From a virus: a stretch of DNA of 23,023 bases. Below are positions 1 through 6,098 of this stretch, piece after piece. Position numbers and translations under genes: made by a program. Position 1 is the stretch's first letter. Each line of letters begins with the position of its first letter. Location of the stretch: the IMG/VR virus record IMGVR_UViG_3300017948_000009, positions 1 to 23,023 of that record; one strand, written 5' to 3'. Under the pieces are notes generated by a model. It did not search any database. It was given only the letters and a program-made list of their open reading frames with translations, and was not told the DNA's origin.

Positions 1-543
1 AAGGACCGCGTGGCGAAATCAGTTGAGATCATCATGCGCGAGCCCGATGAGCCGTGGATGATCTGGACGCATCTGAACGCTGAAGCCAACATGATTGAGA
101 AGCTTCTGCCGCGCGCGATGCAGGTTGAAGGCAAACAAAAGACTGAGGTCAAGGTGGCGCGGCTTTTGGGTTTTAAGACGGGCGATCCTTTAATGCTCGT
201 GTCAAAAGCAAAGATCGCCAGCAGAGGGATGAACTATCAACACTGCGCCAGAATGCTCATGGTCGGACTCAGCGATTCATTCGAGGAGATTTATCAGGGC
301 ATTCGCCGTTGTTGGCGATTTGGACAGACGCGTCCTGTTGATGTTTATTTCGTCGCATCGGAACTTGAAGGCGCTGTTGTCGCGAACCTGAGGCGTAAAG
401 AAGCCGCATTTGAGGAAATGCTTGACGCCATGAGCGAGCACATGCGAGACCTGCAAAGGGAAAATGTGCTTGGCGGCCGTAATGTAAGCGATCCCTACAA
501 TCCAACCGTTCCAATGGAGTTGCCATCATGGTTGATATCCTGA
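1..543 (+). CDS. SNF2-type helicase, C-terminal part (5' truncated by window)
   Basis: This is the C-terminal end of a superfamily 2 (SNF2/DEAD-like) helicase. The frame is open to base 1 (Lys-Asp-Arg precede the first GTG), so the gene starts upstream of the window. Two helicase C-terminal motifs are visible. The motif V region around 199-246 reads LVSKAKIASRGMNYQHC. A motif VI-like stretch around 301-345 reads RRCWRFGQTRPVDVYFV, the form usual in SNF2 proteins (R-x-x-R-x-G-Q). In phage replication modules such proteins remodel forks or recombination intermediates, and that role is inferred here. The stop overlaps the start of the methyltransferase gene by 16 bases, so the two are probably co-translated. 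The ATPase domain with Walker A and B motifs is not in the window, so substrate preference cannot be judged. Confidence 0.85.
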   Translation, partial: KDRVAKSVEIIMREPDEPWMIWTHLNAEANMIEKLLPRAMQVEGKQKTEVKVARLLGFKTGDPLMLVSKAKIASRGMNYQHCARMLMVGLSDSFEEIYQGIRRCWRFGQTRPVDVYFVASELEGAVVANLRRKEAAFEEMLDAMSEHMRDLQRENVLGGRNVSDPYNPTVPMELPSWLIS

Positions 544-1532
544 GCCTAACGAAAGTCCTGGCGCAGGAATTTTCCAACGATTTCGCCGTTTATAACGGTG
601 ACTGTGTTCCTATCATGGCGGCGCTACCAGCGGACTCAATTCATTATGCCATGTGGAGTCCGGCGTTCAAATCGCTTTACACATTCAGTGACAGTGAACG
701 TGATCTTTCAAATAACCCGGATGACAAAAAATTCTGGGCGCAATACGCTTTCACGGCGAAGGAAATATTCCGCATCATGAAACCGGGCAGGCTCATAACC
801 ATTCATTGCATGGACCTGCCAACGTCCATCACCAGGGATGGTTTCATTGGAATGAGGGACTTTCCGGGAGATAATCTGCGTCTTTTTGAAGGTGCCGGAT
901 TTGTTTTCCATTCACGAGCGTTCATCCGAAAAGATCCCGTTTCCGCCATGCAACGTAGCAAGGCCATTGGGCTGTTACACAAACAGATCATCAAGGATTC
1001 CGCGCTCGGCAGAATGGCGATCGGCGATCAACTCATCACCATGCGAAAACCGGGACTGAATGATGAGCCTGTCTCAGGTATATTCGAGGAATACCACGGC
1101 GATGACATGACGGATGCTGAATTCACCAGAGCCGCGATGGTATCATATGATCCTGGACGCGAAAGAACTTTTACCGAACATAAATCAATTGAAATATGGC
1201 AACGTTACGCGGAAGGCGTCTGGATGGATATAAATCAGTCCGATGTCCTGTCAAAAGACATGGCCCGCGAAGACCATGATGAGCGTCATATTTCGCCGCT
1301 TCAACTGACACCAATCAAACGATGCCTGGAAATATGGACAAATCCGGGCGATGTCGTGTTTTCCCCATTTTCCGGCATTGGCTCGGTCGGATGTGTTTGC
1401 ATTGAGATGGGGAGAAAGTTTCTGGGCGCGGAACTAAAACCGAGCTATTACCGGCAGGCTGTCGCGAACCTGAAAACGGCGGAACTGGAACGTGAAATGG
1501 CGAAAAATGAACTCGATCTCAGGATCGCGTGA
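528..1532 (+). CDS. DNA methyltransferase, beta-type (N6-adenine or N4-cytosine), variant catalytic motif
   Basis: This 334-residue protein belongs to the phage DNA methyltransferase family with permuted motif order. The catalytic motif IV region comes first (about residues 40-52, WSPAFKSLYTFSDSERD). The S-adenosylmethionine site comes last (about 278-290, FSPFSGIGSVG, followed by GRKFLGAELKPSYYRQA). That order marks beta-class amino-methyltransferases. The family normally carries SPPF or SPPY at motif IV. Here the second proline is alanine (SPAF), which may weaken or alter base flipping. The central WQRYAEGVWMDINQSDVL and HISPLQLTPIKRCLEIW segments are also family hallmarks. It likely modifies phage DNA to escape restriction. 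The target sequence cannot be read from the protein. The stop is followed directly by the next ATG. Confidence 0.9.
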   Translation: MVDILSLTKVLAQEFSNDFAVYNGDCVPIMAALPADSIHYAMWSPAFKSLYTFSDSERDLSNNPDDKKFWAQYAFTAKEIFRIMKPGRLITIHCMDLPTSITRDGFIGMRDFPGDNLRLFEGAGFVFHSRAFIRKDPVSAMQRSKAIGLLHKQIIKDSALGRMAIGDQLITMRKPGLNDEPVSGIFEEYHGDDMTDAEFTRAAMVSYDPGRERTFTEHKSIEIWQRYAEGVWMDINQSDVLSKDMAREDHDERHISPLQLTPIKRCLEIWTNPGDVVFSPFSGIGSVGCVCIEMGRKFLGAELKPSYYRQAVANLKTAELEREMAKNELDLRIA

Positions 1533-1841
1533 ATGTCAAACAAGATCAACCTCACCAAAATCATGGACGCGGTGAATGAGAAATTCGTCAGCGGTGAAAA
1601 GATAACCACGAAAGATAATCGCCGTCAGCGCCCGACGATCAACCCGGATCATGTGGCGATGTATCTCGTTCGTAAGATCAAAAATCTGAGTTTACCACGA
1701 ATAGGAATGGGTTTTTGTCGCCATCATACGACGGTCATTCACGCGATTGGCCGCGTCGAGGACATGATGGCGGCGAATGATGAATTCGCGGCGCGCGTTG
1801 AGAGTGTCAAAGTTTATCTGGAGGAAAGAGCGACACAATGA
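1533..1841 (+). CDS. Stand-alone DnaA domain IV-like DNA-binding protein
   Basis: This 102-residue protein resembles only the C-terminal DNA-binding domain of the replication initiator DnaA. Residues about 39-75 (DHVAMYLVRKIKNLSLPRIGMGFCRHHTTVIHAI) match the DnaA helix-turn-helix and signature (R-D-H-T-T-V in DnaA, here R-H-H-T-T-V). There is no AAA+ ATPase part. The first 30 residues are basic and unlike DnaA domains I-II. It could bind DnaA-box-like sites on phage or host DNA and so compete with or recruit host initiation, or it could be a transcription regulator. Its ATG abuts the methyltransferase stop, and its stop overlaps the next ATG (ATGA), so it is part of the early operon. The fold assignment is firm and the role is inferred. 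Confidence 0.87.
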   Translation: MSNKINLTKIMDAVNEKFVSGEKITTKDNRRQRPTINPDHVAMYLVRKIKNLSLPRIGMGFCRHHTTVIHAIGRVEDMMAANDEFAARVESVKVYLEERATQ

Positions 1842-2299
1842 TCGAATTCACGACTGGAAATATCTTGACCGCGAACACGCAAGCTCTCGTCAACACGGTG
1901 AACTGCGTCGGTATCATGGGCCGAGGTCTCGCGTTTCAGTTCAAGAATAAATTTCCCGCGAACTTCAGAGCCTATCAGAACGCCTGCGCACGCAAAGAAA
2001 TCCGGCCCGGCAAGATGTTTGTATTCGAAATCAGAATATTCGCCAATCCAAAGTTTATCGTTAACTTTCCAACGAAGCGCGATTGGCGTGACAAAAGCCG
2101 AATGGAAGATATCGATTCCGGACTGGTGGCATTGGTAGATGAAATCCGCGAGCGCGACATCGATTCCATCGCCATACCACCGCTCGGCTGTGGGTTAGGC
2201 GGTCTGAACTGGACTGATGTGCGACAACGGATCGAAACCATATTTGATCGCATTAACGCCCCGCGCGTGTTGATCTTCGAACCGAAAGGCAGGCCATGA
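1838..2299 (+). CDS. DarG-like macrodomain protein (ADP-ribosyl hydrolase family)
   Basis: This 153-residue single-domain protein is close in sequence to the N-terminal macrodomain of DarG, the antitoxin that removes ADP-ribose placed on DNA by DarT. Visible hallmarks are ALVNTVNCVGIMGRGLAFQFK (residues 17-36), NFPTKRDWRDKSRMED (76-91), IPPLGCGLGGLNW and a C-terminal FEPKG. Lysine 80 in TKR lies where the characterised DarG catalytic lysine lies, so the enzyme looks active. The second domain of DarG, which contacts DarT, is absent, and no DarT is seen nearby. A stand-alone macrodomain in a phage early operon therefore suggests counter-defence against host ADP-ribosylation of DNA. That role is inferred. 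ATGA overlaps join it to both neighbours. Confidence 0.9.
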   Translation: MIEFTTGNILTANTQALVNTVNCVGIMGRGLAFQFKNKFPANFRAYQNACARKEIRPGKMFVFEIRIFANPKFIVNFPTKRDWRDKSRMEDIDSGLVALVDEIRERDIDSIAIPPLGCGLGGLNWTDVRQRIETIFDRINAPRVLIFEPKGRP

Positions 2300-2466
2300 G
2301 CAAACTGTTTGGACTGCGTTGCGCCTGCGGATCTGATGACGTTGTGGCGATAAAGCCTGGATATGATCCACCAACTGTTACACGGGAGCCCGCCATCGCT
2401 GATGAGGCGCTTTGCGAAACATGTCTGCGCGCGAAATACGATGTCAGACGGGTTCGCGCGCCATGA
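2296..2466 (+). CDS. Small zinc-ribbon-like protein, 56 aa
   Basis: This 56-residue reading frame is embedded in the operon, with ATGA overlaps at both ends (start over the macrodomain stop, stop over the next ATG). The protein has a CxC pair at residues 9-11 (RCACG) and a CxxC pair at 40-43 (CETC), the layout of a small zinc ribbon or treble clef. The rest is charged and has no membrane segment. Phage proteins of this kind often bind nucleic acid or modulate host enzymes, but no function is recognised here. The coupled start and the paired cysteines are the reasons to call it a gene. Confidence 0.65.
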   Translation: MSKLFGLRCACGSDDVVAIKPGYDPPTVTREPAIADEALCETCLRAKYDVRRVRAP

Positions 2467-2717
2467 CAGAAGCGACGCAAAAACATAAATATCCGGTTCG
2501 CGCTGATCTCATGGCGAGGGTCCTTCGAGAAGCGGCGGAAAAAATCGCGCGTGAACCAGGCGAGACGAAAATGAGCGCTGATAATGGTGTGCGATGGTCT
2601 ATTTCCAACACTGAGACGGCGAGGCGATTGCTGCTTCAGGCCGATCGTTGGGAACGCGAGACCATTACTGGCGAGCCGAATATCGTGGACCGGGAGAGGA
2701 TGGGGATGCCGCCATGA
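2463..2717 (+). CDS. Hypothetical phage protein, 84 aa
   Basis: The ATG at 2463 is chosen over an earlier in-frame ATG at 2412 because it overlaps the preceding stop in an ATGA junction, as the neighbouring genes do. The 84-residue product is charged and helical, with an LMARVLREAAEKIAREPGE segment followed by an ETARRLLLQADRWERET helix. No catalytic motif or known domain is recognised. It ends over the start of the cupin-like gene (ATGA). Confidence 0.6.
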   Translation: MTEATQKHKYPVRADLMARVLREAAEKIAREPGETKMSADNGVRWSISNTETARRLLLQADRWERETITGEPNIVDRERMGMPP

Positions 2718-3151
2718 CATGGCCAACCTTCAAGCCATTTATCATAGGCGAAGAGAACAATCCATATCTGGCCCGCTGGTTTGTCATCCCGCGTAACAGA
2801 TGGTTTAACATCTATCTGCACCATTTCCATAGATCGGATGATGACAGAGCGCTTCACGATCATCCATGGTCCAACATGTCCATTTTGTTGCGCGGCTCTT
2901 ACATTGAGCATTTGCCGGGAGGCGATAAGATTTTACGTCGTCCAACATGGAAGTTCTGGCGATGGCCGAAACGCGGGGCTGAGTGGGCGCATCGCGTTGA
3001 ACTGATCGATGGACGAAAAGTCTGGACGCTGTTCATAACCGGCCGAAAAGTCAGGACGTGGGGATTTCATTGTCCTCGCGGTTGGATTCCATGGACTGAA
3101 TTCGTGGAAATCACGTCGGATGAAAACAAGGCCGGGAAAGGATGTGAGTGA
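2714..3151 (+). CDS. Cupin-like metal-binding protein
   Basis: This 145-residue protein has the character of a small cupin. The core runs FNIYLHHFHRSDDDRALHDHPW (residues 31-52), then MSILLRGSYIEHLPGG, and a second beta-rich part with WAHRVEL (91-97) and VWTLFITGRKVRTWGFHCPRGW. The HDHPW motif and later His93 are plausible metal ligands in a double-stranded beta helix. Proteins with this H-D-H-P-W pattern occur widely in tailed phages without assigned function. An enzyme acting on a small molecule or nucleotide is possible but unproven. The ATG at 2714 is taken over the earlier in-frame ATG at 2648 because of the ATGA overlap with the previous stop. Confidence 0.72.
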   Translation: MTWPTFKPFIIGEENNPYLARWFVIPRNRWFNIYLHHFHRSDDDRALHDHPWSNMSILLRGSYIEHLPGGDKILRRPTWKFWRWPKRGAEWAHRVELIDGRKVWTLFITGRKVRTWGFHCPRGWIPWTEFVEITSDENKAGKGCE

Positions 3152-3321
3152 TGCCGCTTGTTGATAAGATTATCGCGGGCGTTGCCTTGATCATGGGAAC
3201 AGGGCTCATCGGTCTGATAATCTGGTGCTCGATATCATTCGATCCGTGGTTTTTGGTTTTCCTGTTTCTGGCCGTGCCGTTGTGTGGCATGTTTGTGATG
3301 TTTTTATTAGAAGATATTTGA
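3151..3321 (+). CDS. Small two-helix membrane protein, 56 aa
   Basis: This 56-residue frame starts in a TGATG overlap with the cupin-like gene. It contains two hydrophobic segments. The first (residues 7-25) is rich in Ile, Gly and Leu. The second (about 33-52, WFLVFLFLAVPLCGMFVMFLL) follows a short polar turn (SFDPW). The size and topology would fit an inner-membrane peptide, and holin-like proteins can look like this, but the position among replication genes argues against a lysis role. No family is recognised. Confidence 0.6.
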   Translation: MPLVDKIIAGVALIMGTGLIGLIIWCSISFDPWFLVFLFLAVPLCGMFVMFLLEDI

Positions 3322-3322
3322 A

Positions 3323-3784
3323 ATGAGTGAGCAGCCCGCCGTGATCGTGACCATGCCGGTGCCTCCCAGCCTTAACAAATTGTGGGCGCGGGCGCCAGGC
3401 GGGAAACGCGTTCGTAGTCAGGCATACCGCGCCTGGATCTCGACAGCGGCCTGGCTTGTGAAGACGCAGATCGTGGGCATGGAACCTCTGTCATGCCGGT
3501 TCAACCTGGAGATCGAGGTGCCAGTGAGCCGTCGCGATACGGGCAACTGGGAGAAAGCTTTATGCGATCTTTGCCAGACGGCCGGTGTCATCACGAATGA
3601 TGGCAACGCGCATCGCATAACCATCACGCCAACCGAAAGAACTGACTGCATGCTGGCGTTCTGGCCACTGCCCGAGATGGGCGCCGTGCGAAAAGCGGCG
3701 AAAGAGAGGCGTCCGGCCGCCAGCGGTAAAAGAGCCACGCGCCTGACCGTGAAGCAGGCTCACGCGCTTGGATTATGGAAATAG
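3323..3784 (+). CDS. rusA: RusA-like Holliday junction resolvase
   Basis: This 153-residue protein matches the RusA endodeoxyribonuclease family. It has an N-terminal VPPSLNKLW motif and then a KRVRSQAYRAW segment. The core is RRDTGNWEKALCDLC followed by AGVITNDGN. Characterised E. coli RusA uses Asp70, Asp72 and Asp91 with Lys76. The matching positions here are Asp72, Gly74, Asp93 and Lys78, so one catalytic aspartate appears replaced by glycine while the others remain. RusA resolves branched DNA before packaging. Whether this variant still cuts is uncertain. A basic C-terminal extension of about 40 residues (KAAKERRPAASGKRATR) probably aids DNA binding. The ATG lies just after the membrane-peptide stop. 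Confidence 0.85.
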   Translation: MSEQPAVIVTMPVPPSLNKLWARAPGGKRVRSQAYRAWISTAAWLVKTQIVGMEPLSCRFNLEIEVPVSRRDTGNWEKALCDLCQTAGVITNDGNAHRITITPTERTDCMLAFWPLPEMGAVRKAAKERRPAASGKRATRLTVKQAHALGLWK

Positions 3785-3787
3785 GGA

Positions 3788-3815
3788 TTGACGCCCGCCA
3801 AAGTGATGCTATTAT
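3788..3815 (+). promoter_or_regulatory. Sigma70-like promoter running into the RHH start
   Basis: TTGACG (3788-3793) and TATTAT (3810-3815) are separated by 16 bases just after the RusA stop. The expected transcription start, 7-8 bases past the -10 box, falls on the ATG at 3823. No purine-rich ribosome binding site precedes that ATG, so a leaderless transcript is plausible. Confidence 0.5.
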
Positions 3816-3822
3816 TATGCGT

Positions 3823-3978
3823 ATGAATAACGGCATCAAAAAGCGCCTTACCATATCGGTGAGTTCTCCGCAGGAAAAATGGTTGAAATCCAGGGCCAGG
3901 AAGCTTGGGATTTCCATCAGTGAAATTTTGCGCCGGATTGTTGATGAACAGATGACAAAGGAGACGACAAATGCCTGA
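3823..3978 (+). CDS. Ribbon-helix-helix (CopG/Arc-type) DNA-binding protein
   Basis: This is a 51-residue RHH protein. The N-terminal strand (KKRLTISVSS) would pair with a partner to form the DNA-contacting ribbon. Helix 1 is PQEKWLKSRARKLG, and helix 2 after the ISISEI turn is LRRIVDEQM. RHH dimers usually repress their own promoter. Longer starts exist at 3775 and 3817. The 3823 start is preferred because the RHH fold begins there and a promoter ends just upstream. The 3775 start would instead overlap the RusA stop by ten bases. Its last bases overlap the next ATG (3971). Confidence 0.7.
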   Translation: MNNGIKKRLTISVSSPQEKWLKSRARKLGISISEILRRIVDEQMTKETTNA

Positions 3979-4213
3979 CCGTCACCAACCACCACGGATC
4001 GTGGATCGGCCAGAACCGTGCTTCGTGAGGATGCGTGTTAAACGTGGAGGGCCGTGGATGGCCGCGCGTATATGGAGCGCTTTCGGCATGCTGATGGCGG
4101 AAATAAACGGAGAACCGGCGGCACCTGAGCGTGTGTGGCACTCTGGCGATCGTATCGATGAGCGGGAATATGACATGCTATTGGCGCGAATGAACGACCA
4201 GAAACCGTTTTGA
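3971..4213 (+). CDS. Hypothetical phage protein, 80 aa
   Basis: This 80-residue protein overlaps the RHH gene by 8 bases. It is compact with a PCFVRMRVKRGGPWMAARIW strand region, a tryptophan near residue 56 and a C-terminal RIDEREYDMLLARM helix. Small proteins with the pattern 'PW-x-A-R-I-W ... V-W ... I-x-E-x-E-Y-x-x-L' recur in early regions of alphaproteobacterial phages. No function is known to me. It is soluble with no signal or membrane segment. Confidence 0.6.
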   Translation: MPDRHQPPRIVDRPEPCFVRMRVKRGGPWMAARIWSAFGMLMAEINGEPAAPERVWHSGDRIDEREYDMLLARMNDQKPF

Positions 4214-4224
4214 ATGGGTGTCAA

Positions 4225-4986
4225 ATGCCAAACGACATGAGTAACACGCCAGTCCTTGATCTGACATCGGCGCTCGCGCCGGATAAGATCGCGGCGTGGC
4301 TGGAATACGAATACGCGAAACATCTGCTCCGTAAGACCGCGTTGCTGATGAGGCATGAAAAGTTTCTGGCCGTCACCAATGACGGCATCAACGACGATGT
4401 CATGGCCGGACACGCGTCTGATTTCAAAAATGATCTGAAAGACGAAATCGCGGATATGAACGCCACGCGAAGTAGGATCAAGGCGCCCGTCTTGCACGCG
4501 CAACGTCTGATCGATGGCGAGGCGAAGAAAATGACGGACGCGCTTGGCATGGCGATGTCGCAGGTCCTCGCCAGGCTCACGGATTATCTCAGGCGGAAGG
4601 AAGCGGAAGAACGCGCGGCGGCGGAAATGGAGGCGGCGCGGCTCGCGCTGGCGGCGCAGGAGGCGATGGAACTGGCGGATCAGGTCAACACACCATCCGC
4701 CATCGATGCCGCCGTGCTGGCCGTCCAGGAAGCACAACTGGCCGAGATCATGGCCACTGCCCGCCCGGTTGAACTTACTCGCACACGGTCGCAGGCGGGG
4801 TCACTGACGGGACTGAAGGATAACTGGCAATACCGCGTTGTTGATATCAGCGCGGTTCCCGCCGTTTATCTGACCGTTAACGATGTCATGATCAAGGCGG
4901 CCATGAAGTCGGCCGGGAAGAGCGTTGGTGATTTGCGGATTCCTGGGATCGAGTTCTTTAATGACGCGAGGGCTTTTGTGAGATGA
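4225..4986 (+). CDS. Conserved phage coiled-coil protein (recombination-module type)
   Basis: This protein of about 253 residues is mostly helical. A long Ala/Glu-rich coiled coil spans roughly residues 95-185 (RRKEAEERAAAEMEAARLAL and onward). A small C-terminal domain follows, with WQYRVVDISAVPAVYLTVND and ending in LRIPGIEFFNDARAFVR. This 'long coil plus VP-x-x-Y/F-L ... I-P-G-I-E-F-F' arrangement is typical of conserved proteins found beside SSB, exonuclease or RecT-like genes in phage early regions. They are suspected recombination or replication accessories. A TTG at 4210 overlapping the upstream stop could be the true start. The ATG at 4225 is given because neither has a clear ribosome site. 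The stop overlaps the next ATG (ATGA). Confidence 0.72.
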   Translation: MPNDMSNTPVLDLTSALAPDKIAAWLEYEYAKHLLRKTALLMRHEKFLAVTNDGINDDVMAGHASDFKNDLKDEIADMNATRSRIKAPVLHAQRLIDGEAKKMTDALGMAMSQVLARLTDYLRRKEAEERAAAEMEAARLALAAQEAMELADQVNTPSAIDAAVLAVQEAQLAEIMATARPVELTRTRSQAGSLTGLKDNWQYRVVDISAVPAVYLTVNDVMIKAAMKSAGKSVGDLRIPGIEFFNDARAFVR

Positions 4987-5207
4987 GTATCTTCCCCGTG
5001 AATCCCGATGAACTCGGCGATGATTTCAAACGCGTGGATGAAATCCTGAAGCTCGCGGTTGAGAATGGCGACATGTTAAGTGAGTGGGAGAATGGATTTG
5101 TATATGATCTCGTGGAGCGCGTTGAAAAATACGGCGCGCGAACACGAATTAGTGAGAGACAAATGGAGATTATCGATCGTATTGACCATAAGTTGAATGA
5201 AGGTTGA
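4983..5207 (+). CDS. Hypothetical acidic phage protein, 74 aa
   Basis: This 74-residue, mainly helical acidic protein starts in an ATGA overlap with the coiled-coil gene. The sequence shows two helical stretches (FKRVDEILKLAVENGDMLSE and WENGFVYDLVERVEKYG) followed by RISERQMEIIDRIDHKL. The last part resembles the 'L-S-x-x-Q-x-x-I-L-x-x-I' helix found near the C-terminus of small phage proteins such as the product at 6330-6704. No function is recognised. Confidence 0.6.
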   Translation: MSIFPVNPDELGDDFKRVDEILKLAVENGDMLSEWENGFVYDLVERVEKYGARTRISERQMEIIDRIDHKLNEG

Positions 5208-5210
5208 ACC

Positions 5211-5279
5211 ATGAGGCGGATGAACCCGCTGATTGAGATGAGCGCCGCGTTCGGCTCTGACGGGACGCGCGAACTGTAA
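5211..5279 (+). CDS. Possible 22-aa peptide
   Basis: An ATG at 5211 follows a GAAGG-type ribosome site by about seven bases and reads 22 codons to TAA. The peptide (MRRMNPLIEMSAAFGSDGTREL) has no recognisable features. It fills the gap between two coupled genes and may be a real short gene, a leader peptide or a gene remnant. Confidence 0.25.
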   Translation: MRRMNPLIEMSAAFGSDGTREL

Positions 5280-5307
5280 ATGAACGACTGAACAAAGGAA
5301 CGAGCGA

Positions 5308-5997
5308 ATGGCTTTCATGCAACCACCTCCCTCCGGCGCGAGTGGAGATTTCCCGCCGATCCTGGCCTATAAGGCACCGTCTGGACGACTGTTTACCCGC
5401 GATCGGGTGCAAAATTCGTCCGGCGACTGGGAAACGACGGAAACCGATGTCACGATGGCGCAACCGGCGTTCGCGCTGGATTTTGGACGCCTGGAAGTGG
5501 GGTGGTGCCATTTCGCCTATGGCGCCGCGCCACTGTGGACGATGGTCCCATACGGTCATCCCATGCCGGACAGGCCGCCATCTCCCGGTAAGGACGCCAA
5601 GGGCAAGGACATACAGTATAAAAATGGCTTTCGCCTGCCCGTGGCGGGCAACGCGATCGGCGGCGTGCGTGAGCTGGCGGGCAACAGTAATGTGCTGATC
5701 ACCGCCATGAACGAGGTGCACACCCTGTTTGAGGCGGCGCCAGAGGCGGCGATGGGCAAGATACCGGTGGTTAAAATGACCGATATCGTAACGGTCAAAG
5801 TCGGTCAGGCAACCAACTTCCAGCCGGTTTTTTCGATCTTCGGTTGGGTTGATCGGCCTGATGTGCTTGGTCCGCGCACTGTTACACCGCCACGCGCCAC
5901 CACGCCAGGCAACGCGGCTCCGCGGACCGCTCAGGTGGCTGACGTGCCCCGACCGGCACAGACCAGCGCGGCGAAACCGGAGGGGATGCCGTTTTGA
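5308..5997 (+). CDS. SSB-like phage protein (putative)
   Basis: This 229-residue protein has a beta-rich first 185 residues. A Pro/Ala-rich flexible tail (from about 190, RTVTPPRATTPGNAAPRTAQ) ends in EGMPF. A globular domain, disordered linker and terminal 'x-x-P-F' is the layout of single-stranded DNA-binding proteins, whose last residues dock partner enzymes. The usual acidic run before the final PF is missing here. The neighbourhood (resolvase, recombination-type coil protein, primase-helicase) suits an SSB. No OB-fold motif is obvious by eye, so the call rests on layout and context. AAAGGAACGAG precedes the ATG at 5308. A strong terminator follows the stop. Confidence 0.5.
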   Translation: MAFMQPPPSGASGDFPPILAYKAPSGRLFTRDRVQNSSGDWETTETDVTMAQPAFALDFGRLEVGWCHFAYGAAPLWTMVPYGHPMPDRPPSPGKDAKGKDIQYKNGFRLPVAGNAIGGVRELAGNSNVLITAMNEVHTLFEAAPEAAMGKIPVVKMTDIVTVKVGQATNFQPVFSIFGWVDRPDVLGPRTVTPPRATTPGNAAPRTAQVADVPRPAQTSAAKPEGMPF

Positions 5998-6026
5998 GGA
6001 CGTGATCCTGGCGTAAAACCAGAAGG

Positions 6027-6048
6027 CCCCGCTTCGGCGGGGTTTTTT
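6027..6048 (+). terminator. Rho-independent terminator
   Basis: A perfect 6-bp stem (CCCCGC 6027-6032, GCGGGG 6037-6042) closes a TTCG tetraloop and is followed by six T. It lies 30 bases after the SSB-like gene and ends the early + strand operon. Confidence 0.9.
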
Positions 6049-6063
6049 GTTGAATGGTATATA

Positions 6064-6098
6064 TTGACAAAGCGTCATTTTGGCGTCATTCTGGCGCC
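6064..6098 (+). promoter_or_regulatory. Promoter with three 11-bp tandem half-sites before RHH gene
   Basis: TTGACA (6064-6069) lies 17 bases before CATTCT (6087-6092), a possible -10 box. Between -35 and the ATG at 6099 are GCGTCATTTTG (6072-6082), GCGTCATTCTG (6083-6093) and a degenerate third copy GCGCCATG (6094-6101). Repeats spaced by one helical turn within a promoter fit an RHH autorepression operator. Confidence 0.6.

Noticed and set aside
3151-3321. Holin call for the 56-residue membrane peptide
   Set aside because: Two hydrophobic helices fit, but no endolysin is near and the gene lies among replication genes.
5170-6078. 302-codon minus-strand frame
   Set aside because: It runs through the + strand terminator and opposite a coupled + strand gene. 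The product is arginine-rich with no motif.
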